Assembly: GCA_010909165.1 (NCBI GenBank)
Contig: MU008199.1
Span: forward strand, 1 to 64,000
Source of the DNA: Anthoceros angustus
Taxonomy: Eukaryota > Streptophyta > Anthocerotopsida > Anthocerotales > Anthocerotaceae
Direction of reading: 5' to 3'
Length of the DNA stretch: 64,000 bases
This document shows positions 1 through 10,599 of the stretch, piece by piece. The notes beneath the pieces were generated by a model. The model had not been told where the DNA came from. It searched no databases and saw nothing but the letters and a program-made list of their open reading frames with translations. The first letter of the stretch is position 1. The number at the start of each line of letters is the position of its first letter. A program made the translations under genes and the position numbers.

Positions 1-19
1 GTATATATTCACTGCTCCA

Positions 20-440
20 GTCCCAGCGATCGATGACAAGTGCCTTCTGAAGGCGGTGCACTCCGCAGTTGTGGAGAGGACACTAGATAACACACTTGTG
101 GGCACTTGCACGGTGGACATGTAGGCAAAGTGTGGCGAAGTAGAAGATGCGCATCAAGTTTTTCAATGCTTGAGCCCAAAGGATGTGGTGACTTGGAATG
201 CCACGATTCTTTGGGTATGGAGGAAAGGGCTTGGTCAAGAGGCGCTATTTTTGTATGGGCGAATGCAGGAGGGCACCTTGTGGTGATGAGGTTACTTTTG
301 CTTGCCTTTTGAAGGCATGTGCAAGCATTGGTGCCTTCTGGAAGGCGGTGTGCACTCACTTGTGCAAAGAGGACATTTGGATAACGACTTGTGGGCGCTC
401 GGTGGACTGATGCCAAGATGCATGCCTCGTTTTTGACTTG
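20..440 (+). pseudogene. PLS-type pentatricopeptide repeat remnant
   Basis: Conceptual translation of the + strand in shifting frames gives typical PPR phrases: VDM-stop-AKCGEVEDAHQVF, then PKDVVTWNATIL, then DEVTFACLLKACASIGA. These match the P-L-S helical repeats of organelle RNA-editing and processing factors. An in-frame TAG replaces the Tyr codon of the usual MYAKCG motif near position 127, and at least two frame changes are needed to join the repeats. There is no start codon, transit peptide or E/DYW tail in the window, and the locus may continue beyond its left edge. It is a dead fragment of a family that is very large in plants. The wording of the repeats resembles fern and lycophyte PPRs, by recollection only. 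Confidence 0.75.
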
Positions 441-540
441 GCTAGGAAAATTCTTACCGACATTTACAATGCGGCACTATTTATAAATCGATAAATTTGT
501 ATAACATTTTACAATGTATTTGCAATGAACATGCCACATC

Positions 541-790
541 GCAATTTCACTAATATATAGCCTCATAAATGACATAAATCGGGAAAAGGTCTCTTCCACA
601 TATTTTTTATTTGCGACAAGCATGCCACATCGACAATCTTACTAATATATAACCTCATAAATTACATAAATAAGGAAAAGGCATGCCACATCGCAATCTT
701 ACTAATATATAACCTCATAAATTACATAAATAAGGAAAAGGTCTCTAATATATAACCTCATAAATTACATAAATAAGGAAAAGGTCTCTT
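541..790. repeat. AT-rich imperfect tandem repeat, about four units
   Basis: A unit of about 45-50 bp containing actaatatataacctcata and acataaataaggaaaagg recurs at roughly 549-593, 639-680, 699-745 and 746-789. The last two units are almost identical and directly abut. The flanks share the short word catgccacat. No coding potential is seen. Confidence 0.8.
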
Positions 791-1510
791 CAAAAACATG
801 CCACATGCCACAAAAATAATATATTTATTCATGGATATTGGCTGGCTTGTGCATTTTACAACCATAGAATTCTGACGCATGTGCGTCGGTAAATATACAA
901 TAAAATGAATAATCCAATAATATAACATAAATTGGAGAAACCATTTTACAATGATATTTGCAATGAGCTTGCCATGTCAGCAAATAATAAATTTATTTAT
1001 AGATATTTATATAAAATGGTTTTCATGCGTTTTACAACCATAGCTACAATGCATGTGACACGTCGATAAATACAAAAAAAAGATAATCCCATAACTAACA
1101 TAAATCCAGAGAAACATATTTACAACATCATTTGCAACGAACTTGCCACATCAGCAAATAATAAATCTATTCATAGATATTCCAATAAAATGGTATTATT
1201 CCAAAAATCAAGTCTTGCACAATTTACAACCACATCTACAACAAACATGGTTTACAACGTCTTTTACAAGTACCGTTTTACAACATCCTTTATGCCACGT
1301 CATTATAAATTCAACAAAATGTAGTTTTATTAACAAATAACCCCCATAGTTTTCTAAATCAAAAGAGTTTATGCACAATTAACAACGCCATGTACAACGA
1401 GCAAGCCATGTCAACAAACCCCGTTGTAAATGTCAACATGCCAAATCCCGTTGTAAAATTCAACATGCCATGTCAACAAACCCCTTGTAAAATCCATGCC
1501 ACATCATATT
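791..1510. other. AT-rich non-coding stretch with scattered short repeats
   Basis: This stretch is rich in words such as ttttacaac, catgccacatc and gttgtaaa that recur at irregular spacing, for example the paired gttgtaaaattcaacatgcc-like words near 1,430-1,490. It looks like decayed repeat DNA. No gene is visible, and 1,510-2,100 likewise shows nothing I can name. Confidence 0.5.
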
Positions 1511-2129
1511 AGTTAGGAACCCTTGTTGTAAATGTTCAAAAACTTACAGGGCTTTGAGTCAGTAAGAGTGTTGTAGTTTCCTCTAACTAAACTTAGACCC
1601 ATTTGTAAAGGTAGCCCCTCCTTGTAGTGATTCTGGGAGGGGCGCCTTTGGCGCAGGTGACAGGAGGTCATCGATTGTTTTAGGTGGACTCTGCGAACAA
1701 GAGCAGGGAAGGCAATCAAGAGGAGGGTCCAGAGGACGGGAAGTAGAAATCGAGGAAGTAACCTGCTTCACTGGACGAGCTCTTTCTGGAGTGGGGAATG
1801 CGTGAAGATGAACCCTGATGGAGGACGACGGCTTCGGACGAGCAAAGAAGAGAAAGGGAGACTCCAACCCGACGATGTGGAAGACGTGGAGGTTCGTGGA
1901 AATTCCTCAAATTCGCAAGGGCATGAGGGGTTAAACGAGACCTCACAGCTTGTTGGGGAATTCACGGGTGTTTGCTTTCACGGATATGAAAGGCATTCAA
2001 CAAGGCTAACACCGGATAGATCTGAAGCCGAGGTGCCTGCTCGGATTAGGCAAGATAAATCAATCCCAAGCACTCGCCAAGGTCAAGGAAGTCCCGGATA
2101 AGTATCCGAAGCGACATCATCTTCCCAAT

Positions 2130-4440
2130 CGAACAAGGAGTGGGTGGCGCCCATTGTGGTCGTGCCAAGAAGCGCAGGGCGATTCGGTCCAGATCGAGAA
2201 AGCTTAACGCCGCCACGAAAAAGGACCATTTCCCATGCCCTTTGTGGACGACATCGACAAGGTGGCGTGAGTACCTACTCCTTCTTGACGGCCATCTGGC
2301 CACAACCGCCACACCTAAGGGAGCCTGACCGATAAGACAACATTCACCACGGAGTGGGGACGCTTGCCTACAAACGGAGCGCTTCGGATGACAGGAGCAC
2401 CGGATCATTTATGCGGATGGTGACCAATGTCTTCCGGAATTCCCGAGGGACTTCATGGAGGTGTTCTTGGACTTCAGTGCACGGAGAGGAGGACAAACAC
2501 GGGACATTTATGAAGTGTTTGGAACGATGTAGGAGACTCAACTGCGGCTCGCATCCCGAGAAGTGCTACTGCATGACAGAGGGAATCTTGTTGGGGCACC
2601 GAGTGTCGGTAAGAGGGATAGAGGTGGACCAAGACAAGGTGAAAGTCATCCACAGCCCACCAACGAACTTGAAGGAGTTACGGGATTCCCGGCATGGTAG
2701 GTTACTATAGGCGCTTCATACAAGATTTTGCAAAGCGGCCTGTGCTAACGAGCTACTCAGAAGGAGGAGGAATGGACCCGGACGCCGTAAAGGGAGGCGG
2801 CATTCAGAGACCTCCGCACCACTGTCCGCCCCAAGACCAAAGGACCGGAAGCGATTCCATGTGTACGTGGATGTCACCGCCATCGGGTAGTGCTCACCAA
2901 AAGATGATAAACGGAGGGATCACCCAATCTACTACGCTGAAGACACACGATGAACGGAGGTACACTACTACGGAGGAGGCATTGGGTATGGTATACGCTG
3001 CTAAGAAATTCACTACCTTCCCAATGAGTTTGTGTTCTATGTTGATCACTTCGCTACAAGCATTTGGTGAACAAGGCGCATTGTCCTCGAATTGCGAGGT
3101 GGATTCTGGAGTTCACATTTGAGGTGGAGACTAGGCAAGGCAACACCAACGCTTCTTATCCAGATTAAAACGAGCCTCCCCGCAGGATCAAGAGGACGCC
3201 TTCCTGAGGAATTGGTGGCGCAAGAGGAGGAGGTAGAGGAGCACAATGACAAACCCGTCGGTGAACAATGGACCCACTAAGGCGAGAAGGAGGGCGCCCT
3301 CTTACGGGAGTTGGAACGCATCTATGGGAGATGGAGCTACCCAACGAATCGAACTCGCCGGCAGCCTTTGTGCACTACGCCGCCTTTCCTCAGAGCAACG
3401 GCATCTTTAAGGTAGGGACTGTGACGTGGAACGAAGGTACCTCCAACAAAGTGAAACGGAGGTGGTAATAAAGGGGATGCAAGGACTAGGTGGTGGACAT
3501 TATCAGTCACCAAGAAAAAAATCTTGAGGTCGGGTACCTGGCCCACCATGTATGGGGAAACACACCAATTTGTGAAGAAGTGTGATGCTTGTCACGGATC
3601 GGGAAGCCGACGCCACAACTCAATGGCGTAGTGCCCATACTAGCACTAGCGCCTTTTGAGAAATGGGGCATCGACTTGGACCCATACCACCCACCACAGT
3701 GCACGTAAGCGGTACATCTTGGTGGCAACCATCATCGCACTCGTGGGTCAAGGCCGCTACCGTAACGGACTCGCGAGCACGGTGGCCAAATTCCTCACGA
3801 AAACATCATCACAAGGTATGGGTGTCCGCTGTACCGGTGTTTATAGGGGAACCCATTTCCTCAATGATGTGATAACGCAATGACGGACTATTTCGCATCA
3901 CACATCGTAAACGCCCCTACAATCCAAGGCCAACGGATCGACGAGAAGACCAATGGACTTATCGCCGATCCTCAATAAGCCGACGGTTAACTATGCGCAC
4001 GATCGATACAAAGTCGCCATCGGCGCGGGCGCTCGTAACGGCAGAGGTAACCACGCAACGAACTCCGACATTCGACCTATGGGCACTCACCTATGCCGGT
4101 CGAGTTTGAGGTGCCAACACCCGTCATGATGGAAAGGCGCTTAACGGATGAAGAGAGCCAATCGAGGCTAGGTTTTGTTGTAATGGAGGACCGGAAGAGG
4201 CGCAACAAATAATGCAATCGGGTAATCAACGCAGCCGTCAGGCATGATAGGCGCTTTAGAATCGTGAGTATGTGAAGGAGGGAGATCCGCCTCCTTTACG
4301 ACAAATGACATATGCACTTCCTGTAAACTCCACCTACGGCGGATGGGGCCTTACCAAGTCGCAGAGTATCCCCAATGGGTCCGCCGCGCTTGGATGGTGA
4401 ACCGCCCACTCGGTGAACGGATGGCGGTGATTGACGCTTA
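2130..4440 (+). pseudogene. Ty3/gypsy retrotransposon pol, heavily frameshifted
   Basis: In several + frames one reads, in order: a reverse-transcriptase start (WVAPIVVVP, then RKLNAATKKDHFP and PFVDDIDK, about 2,135-2,270); a later RT part with GHRVSVRGIEVDQDKVKVI and the connection motif MVGYYRRFIQDFAK (about 2,600-2,735); an RNase H end (ATKHLVNKA, about 3,050-3,120); an integrase core (CDACHGSGKPTPQLNG and APFEKWGIDL, about 3,580-3,680); and an integrase C-terminal module with GPYQVAEYPQW (about 4,340-4,380). The order RT-RNase H-integrase is that of Ty3/gypsy elements. Many stops and frame changes show it is dead. No flanking LTR pair could be defined by eye. Confidence 0.85.
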
Positions 4441-4449
4441 GTGTTGGCG

Positions 4450-7400
4450 AGACGCCAACAGTGAGAAGGGAGTATGTGGACTACGGACTTCACAGGGGTT
4501 AGAAATTAGGATTTTGTTTTTTGTGGGAGGAGGATAAAATGAGGCTAAAAAGGAGGAAATAAGCCCGCTAGCACTGACGACCCGAGTATACTGAGTGAGG
4601 AACGACCTAGACCTAATGGCGGCGACAAGGTAACGGATAAGTCCGACCCACCTGTGACCAGTGATAAGTACGCCAGTGAAAAGTAACTTAGAAGTTGGGC
4701 GACTAGACGCCACGGGACGACCCCCGAGTGGAGGACGGCATGCAGTCGACCGTAACTTGCAGAGGCCGTTATAGCAGTATTCACGCCGGGCGGGGGCCGT
4801 GAGTACGCGCGGCAGAGTACGCTGGCCAGAGGCCGCAGTAAGCCATGCACTCGGCGCCACGGACAGGAAGAGGCCCCGCCCCGCCGCATTCCGGGCGTCG
4901 CAAGAAGGCTCACCGCGCTCGAGACACGCGATCTCGCCCGCACCGCCTCGGGCGGTATCTCGTGGACACTGACGCTCGCGCGGCTCACCTGAGAGGCGCG
5001 CGGGAGGCTCAACGTGCTGCAGCCTCGGCGGCCAAGAACCAAGGGAGGAGAAGGCGATGGCACCCAAAAGCCCGAAGTTTGGGAGCCATGGAACCTTGTG
5101 GAGCGCAACATTGTGACCCGCGCTATCCGGACTTTGGGCTCGCCCGTGAAGCGGAGAATTGGTGCAGGAGTGGCATTTGGATGTGTTCCAAATGGTCTGA
5201 CATTTGACATCACCGTCCGGAGTTTGCCCAAGATGCCGGGCGGTCAATAAGGAGGTGCGGTCCAAGAACCTCCGAGGACCAAGGCGATGGACCTTGAGGT
5301 CCAAGGCGCCTACAACCGCCCCAAGGAGGAAGAGGGGAGGGTGCCGAGCCCCTCAAGGCGGGGAAGATAGGTCCACCACGCAAATGCTAAGGCTCGACGC
5401 AACGACCACCAACGGTTGGTCGATATCCGACCGCTGACAGCCGAGTGGCGGTGGCCCGGATCATCGCCCATCGAACCTACTCACCAAGGTGGATCACCTT
5501 GGTGATAATCTATTGGTGTTCCCGCACGCTACCGCTGGGAAGAGGGCGACTGGGGAGGATTATCTTCGCCGGCTTAGCCAGAGGCTCGCAAGCTCAGACC
5601 GAGAAGCGCCATTCTGGGCCGCCCCATACCGATCCATGTATGGGGCATTTCAGCTCCTCAAGGAAGGAGAGCTTGAGCGAGCGCCCGAAAGGACTGAGGC
5701 CCCGCCAAGTGGAGCGCAAGGGCGCCGAGGGGAGGAGGCCGAAAACCAAACGGACTGGAGGAGGACGATCGGGATTCCGACTCCATACGCCTGAACGGAC
5801 CCCTCACCACCCAGGAAGTATGGAAGCACCCGCCTCCCTCCTTCCGTGCCCCAACTGTAAGCCCACCAGCAAGGCGCCACCTCAGCGCCATCACTCCTAC
5901 CGAGGAGCCCCACGACTGTGAGAGAGCCAAGAAACGCAAGACCACTTACCAACGCTGCACCTGGGCCGGTGCCAAGATTCTTCCCCGACGAGTGGCAAGA
6001 AGCGGAGGAAGCGAAGGAGGTAAGGACCGCCTGTGGAGCAGGAGGACACTGCAGCCGATCCAGAGCCGGGTCCGCCTGTGAAGGGGCAAAGGGCTCCCTG
6101 ACTCCATCACCTCCGCCGAGCCCCGTGGAGGAAAAGGGCGAGAAGGAGCTCGCGCCAAAAGGGCCAAGGAGGGGAAGCCCTGAGCAAAGACTCAGACCTA
6201 AGGGTCCCGATTGTCCGAGAACCCCCGACTTGTTCGATATGGAGGTCCTCGACGATCAGGAGATGCCGGCCCGCACGACTCCAGCCACTCCGGCCGTGGA
6301 GGAAACACGGCGTCCCCATCCACTCAGATGCCTGGGGTCAAGGGATGGAGAAGGCCTGGAGGTGGAAGCCACCCGAGGCGCATGGTACTCCTCCGAGCTG
6401 GAGGGAGCCCGAGGCGAAAGGAAGGCCAAGCTCTCGGATTGAGGAAGGAAAACGCCGGGAGGCGGAGAGGGAGGTCCGTCCATCCGCAAGGACCGGACCA
6501 AATTCCTTCACCGAGGAATTGGCAGCAAGGAGGCCCAAGCGCGGGCGGAGGACCTCGCAGTGAGGAGCAAAGAGAAGAGGACGCAGCGAACGGGCGCGGA
6601 TCTCGCGAGGCGCCTGACCGACCAGAGCGAGAGGCTGTGAAGGTGGCCAAGGAGGCGGAGGCCACACGAAGGCCGATCGCGATCACTATCGTGATCGGAA
6701 CCGGTGGAGGGAGGCGCCGAGAGAGCCAATCAAGGCCGAGCAAGTGGTCATGGAGCAAGCACGTGAGGAGGTGGAGGCCAGCACCGAGATTGGGGACCTG
6801 CAGCAAGAGGTAAGGCGGCGTGAGCCGGAGGACAACAAGGACACTTGGAGTTGCAACCCAAGATGCACGGAGCTTAGGGGTTCTCAACGAGAGAATCCAA
6901 GACTTCGAGCGAGAGGAACGCCCAGCCCGCTTGAAGACGGAGGAGAAGGGCGGCAAGGAGTTCGACGGTTGCGCAGCAGGCAAGCCGTGAGCCTGACGGG
7001 ATACCGCCCGCCTGAGAGAAGGAAGTGGAGGACCTCCGGAATAGAGGAGGAAAGCAGGAGGAAAGGCTCGTCCGGCCAGTGAAGGAGGGAGCTCACCCAT
7101 GGCCGAAATCGTGAGTCGGAACAACGACGGAGGAGGAGAACGCAAAGCAAGGTTGCAAGAGGTAATCTGAGGCAGCCTTGACGGCCTCAAGGGAGTCCGC
7201 CCGCCACACCGGTAAGCTTGGCCACGGAGACAAAGCCAGGGCGATCCGCCTGCCACGAGCACCGAGGAGGGAGTACCGGTGCTCCCGGCTCATGTGGAGG
7301 AGGCGATCTGCAAGTCGATTCCGACCGCCTTACCACGCAGAGCTCAAGGCCTCGAGGTCCCGCGCCACCCCAGGCAGAGGGTGGACTCCAAGGGAGGAAG

Positions 7401-8150
7401 GAGCGAGGAGGACGGACGGGACAAAGACAACCGCTGGAGTCCTAGGAGCGCTGCTTGACGACGGCAGCAGCAGCGAAGGAGAGCTGGAGGAACCGGGAGG
7501 AGGAAGGGCCACACCGAGGTAAGACTGCACCCTCGCATGGAAGGACGAGGGAGGATCTTGAGAGGGGAAAGGTGCAACCGGGCATTCGGGAACCAAGGGA
7601 GGGCTCAAGGATGAACCCATGACCAGCCCGGTGGGGAGGCATGCCCAGAGAGGGTCCTGACTTTGTCCTGACTGAGGAAAGGCCGATCCCGAGGTCCGCC
7701 TCAAGGAAGTCCGACTTAGGGATCCAGACTCAGTGACGAGTCCGACCCCGAGGTCCGACCCTGTGGAAGGGTTGGGTCCAAGACCGACCTCAGAGGCAAG
7801 TCCGGCCCCGAGGACCGGACTCAAAGAAGGCCGGGCCTGTGAGACCGGACTCAGAGGGGAGACCGGACCTAGAGGTCCGGACCGAGTCGAGACAGGTCCC
7901 GAGGTCCAAACTGGGAGTGGGGAGAGCCACCACCAACCCCAGCAGATCCTTGAGGGCCGCGCAGGGCCCGCCGAGAGAGAAGAGGGAGGACGAGGAAGAC
8001 TTGGTTGTCGCCGCCACCGGTGGCGCAGATGACCCCTGAAGAGGAAGGGTCCCGCCGCGATCATCCGATTGCGCGCCACCGATGGCTCGGGGCCGTGTGC
8101 CAAGAAGGAATGGGCTATCCTCCACCACCGACGGCGCGATAGGAATAGGC
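4450..8150 (+). mobile_element. Probable LTR-element gag or structural region, purine-biased and degenerate
   Basis: About 3.7 kb of + strand is rich in gag, gga and agg triplets, so all six frames carry long Arg/Glu/Gly/Ser-rich open stretches that cannot be taken at face value. Two stretches look protein-like: one around 5,060-5,250 (WNLVERNIVTRAIRTLG) and one around 5,485-5,690 (GDNLLVFPHATAGK, then APYRSMYGAFQLLKEGELE). Further on, charged coiled-coil text appears (for example QAREEVEASTEIGDLQQEV near 6,750-6,810). Position between a gypsy pol and an LTR-like promoter suggests retroelement gag or accessory sequence. This is an inference: no gag zinc knuckle was found. Confidence 0.4.
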
Positions 8151-8540
8151 AGGGTAGTAGGCGGCCGGGTTAGGCACACCGAAATGCCGCCTCACCGTAA
8201 TAGAGGTGTAATAAAGGCGCACCTTCGAGTATAAGAGGGCTAAGTCAATAAATCATCTTCTTGGTGTTGATGCCTGCACCTTTGTGTGTCTTCTGCTAAC
8301 GTGAGTCCCGAGTCACCGAAAGGTGCACGATACCCCGGGAGATTGACTGTGGTCCCGTGACGGACCTAACGTGTTGTGGTGTGTGGAAGGGTGATCGGTG
8401 ACCGTGCTCGCCCGAGCCGCGCCCAAGACCGAACGGATCGAACGTGAGCCGGAGGAACTCCGGAGGGCGGCAGAGCCCGGACGGAGAGGCCCGCGAACGA
8501 CGGAGGAGGTCCGGATCAGTAACAAGGTTTTTCTAAGACC
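8150..8540 (+). mobile_element. LTR-like promoter and polyadenylation segment
   Basis: A TATA-like agtataagag (8229-8238) is followed within 20 bp by AATAAA (8247-8252), then a TG-rich stretch with tgtgtgtcttctgc. Close spacing of a TATA box and a poly(A) signal is typical of the U3/R part of an LTR. The matching second LTR was not found, so the boundaries are approximate. Confidence 0.35.
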
Positions 8541-8664
8541 GAGTGTAGCGTGAGGGGAGAGAGGAAGGATCGATGTGAGTGACGAATGAACGAACGGATA
8601 ACGGGTCTCAAACGCTTGGCCATACCGGGCTCAGACGGTGAACGCAGAGTAGTTAGGAGTATGT

Positions 8665-9991
8665 GTGAGATCGAACGAGTGTAGGAATCACCAAACGCGT
8701 AAACGGAGCCTATCATTCCCTTGGGAACGGACTTCTTCCTACAACGATACGGATTGTGGCGCGCCTACCGGCTATCAACAAAGTCGCGCCACATCGCGCT
8801 TCTGCAAAGCAAGAGATTTGGAGGTCAATCTCAAGAAGACTAAGATCATGTTCTTCACCAGGCGGGATCCAATGCAACACAATCTCAAGTTCTACTATAA
8901 TGGTGAACTTGTCCAGGTAGTTCGATTTTATGTCTACCTGGATGGAACTCTGTATGGCTCGACACTTCAGTGGAAGCTCTTTGTCTCCGCTTGCATTCTC
9001 AAGGGTGTGGCATCGGCATGTGGGGTTCGAAGACAGTGCTCTCGGATGCACATCAAGGACATCCCCACTCAGCAATGGTTATTCAACAAAGTCGTCGTTC
9101 CTTCGGCTATGTATGCAACGGAGTTTTGGTGACCGTGCCTCTCTCCCGACGATTGGTGCAAGGTGGAGGAGGTTCAGATATCCTTTCTTCGTCCCTACAT
9201 TGCGTGCAAGAGGTTTGTCCCCCTTCCCATCTTCCTTGCAGAGTTTGCCACATTCCCGCTTGAGTTGGATGGTCTATTTCGCTTGATTAACTTCTTCTAC
9301 CGCCTCTGTTCATTGGAAGAAGCTCATTCGGATCATCCTCCCCTCCCTCATACCTTCTTCTGGCTTTTCAGTCCTCCCGGAAATTAGCCGTCTCGGGAAA
9401 TAAGACTTCTTGGTATATAATCTTGCTCATGGTTGCGTAAATTTGGATTCGGGAGAGTCTTCCGCCCATCCCTTTCGTTCTTGCCACCTCCTCCAAATAA
9501 GTCCATCCGCCTTGATTTGCAGACTACATACTTGTCCTATACTTGGTCTCCTCTCTCCCCCTTATCCCCTAGGCTAGACACTTATAAAGAATATTTTCGT
9601 ACTTTATCCAATTCTGGGAAACCAGTGCTCCCTCTTTACCTTCGCACCCCTGTGTCTTTTAAATTAAGGATGATTATATGTCATCTTCGTGTCGGGTCTC
9701 ACCGTCTTAGGATTGAGATGGATAGATGGCTATGTCCTAAGCCACCAAAGGAGTCCACAATCTGCAGGTTATGCAACAGGGGGGTAGAGACTGAAGAACA
9801 CTTTGTGTTCCTCTGTCACATCTATGAAGATATTCGGCAAAATTTTATCCCTCTTTTTACAACAGCACGATCTTCACTTCGCCGTTTTTTCTCTTTTCCT
9901 GATCCTATTTTCTGTAGGTGTCTGCCTAAAGCAAATGTGGGAGAAGCGGACTCAACATTTTCAAAAGTTCAACATACGTGACATTATTTAA
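8665..9991 (+). pseudogene. LINE (non-LTR) reverse transcriptase, 3' half, frameshifted
   Basis: One frame from about 8,800 to 9,130 reads FCKARDLEVNLKKTKIMFF and VVRFYVYLDG, the end of a LINE RT domain and the thumb strand that follows. Another frame at about 9,160-9,330 continues with SFLRPYIACKRFVPLP and FPLELDGLFRLINFFYRL. The C-terminal zinc-binding region typical of plant LINEs is at about 9,660-9,980: VGSHRLRIEMDRW, then CRLCNRGVETEEHFVFLC, a C-x2-C...H-x4-C finger. At least two frame changes and stops separate the blocks. The 5' part with endonuclease and RT core is missing, as in 5'-truncated LINE copies. The element ends within about 190 bp of a tRNA gene. Confidence 0.85.
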
Positions 9992-10150
9992 TGATTCACG
10001 TCACTAGTTTTCAGGCCAGATTCATAATAGCGATTAATTTTTCATTATACCTTCTTCGTATGTATGACAAATCAGTCCCATGACGGAAACCGTCCTTAGT
10101 GGACTTCAATTCTTCTTCTTAGGGTGGGGTTATAGCTCCTAAAATAATTG

Positions 10151-10171
10151 TACTATAATAAAAAGTTGCAA
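10151..10171 (+). promoter_or_regulatory. TATA-like and CAA upstream elements of the tRNA gene
   Basis: A TATA-like actataataaaa is followed by a CAA triplet (ttgcaagg) about 10-15 bp before the tRNA. Plant nuclear tRNA genes commonly have such an upstream TATA-like box and a CAA at the transcription start. Confidence 0.5.
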
Positions 10172-10181
10172 GGTATCCTAA

Positions 10182-10262
10182 GTTGACATGGCCGAGTTGG
10201 TCTAAGGCGCCAGATTAAGGTTCTGGTCCGAAAGGGCATGGGTTCGAATCCCATTGTCAACA
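10182..10262 (+). tRNA. tRNA-Leu (anticodon AAG)
   Basis: This is an 81-nt class II tRNA. The acceptor stem is GTTGACA (10182-10188) paired with TGTCAAC (10255-10261), with discriminator A at 10262. The D arm contains the A box TGGCCGAGTTGG. The anticodon stem CCAGA/TCTGG encloses the loop TTAAGGT, giving anticodon AAG. A long variable arm follows (about tccgaaagggc), and the T arm ATGGG-TTCGAAT-CCCAT supplies the B box. There is no encoded CCA, as expected for a nuclear gene. Stems are fully paired, so the gene looks functional. Confidence 0.96.
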
Positions 10263-10291
10263 TGCTTGTGGGATATCGCAGTGTTAACCTC

Positions 10292-10297
10292 TTTTTT
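10292..10297 (+). terminator. RNA polymerase III T-run terminator
   Basis: A run of six T residues lies 30 bp after the tRNA-Leu 3' end, the usual Pol III stop signal. Confidence 0.7.
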
Positions 10298-10327
10298 ATT
10301 AGTGTTTTCTTCCCTTTCCCCAGCTTC

Positions 10328-10588
10328 ACCACTCGATTGGGGATTGGGGTTTACACCGTCTTATTTCTTCAGTCAATCACAATGGTTCAGGCCACCACTC
10401 GATTGGGGATTGTGGTTTACAAAGTGTTAATTCTTCTTATTTTTCCAACCTCTACCATTAGCATGGCCCATCTTCGGAGGGGGTATCTGTGCTTGATTGG
10501 GGATTGGGGTTTACAAAGTGTCAATTCTTCTTACTCTTCCAACCTCTACCATTAGCCTGGGCCATCTTCGGAGGGGGTCTCTGTGCCC
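10328..10588 (+). repeat. Three-copy tandem repeat, about 97-bp unit
   Basis: Units begin with cgattggggattggggtttaca. A short first copy starts near 10,328, a full copy runs about 10,394-10,492, and a full copy runs about 10,493-10,588. The two full copies share the word ccaacctctaccattagc and the end cttcggagggggt. Confidence 0.85.
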
Positions 10589-10599
10589 TACTCAGCGAC

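Noticed and set aside
4438-5304. 288-codon minus-strand open frame
   Set aside because: It lies in degenerate retroelement DNA, has no recognised motif, and its composition mirrors the biased + strand.
6324-8103. 312- and 257-codon minus-strand open frames
   Set aside because: They are Ser/Leu/Pro-rich shadows of the purine-biased + strand. No domain, and adjacent frames are equally open.
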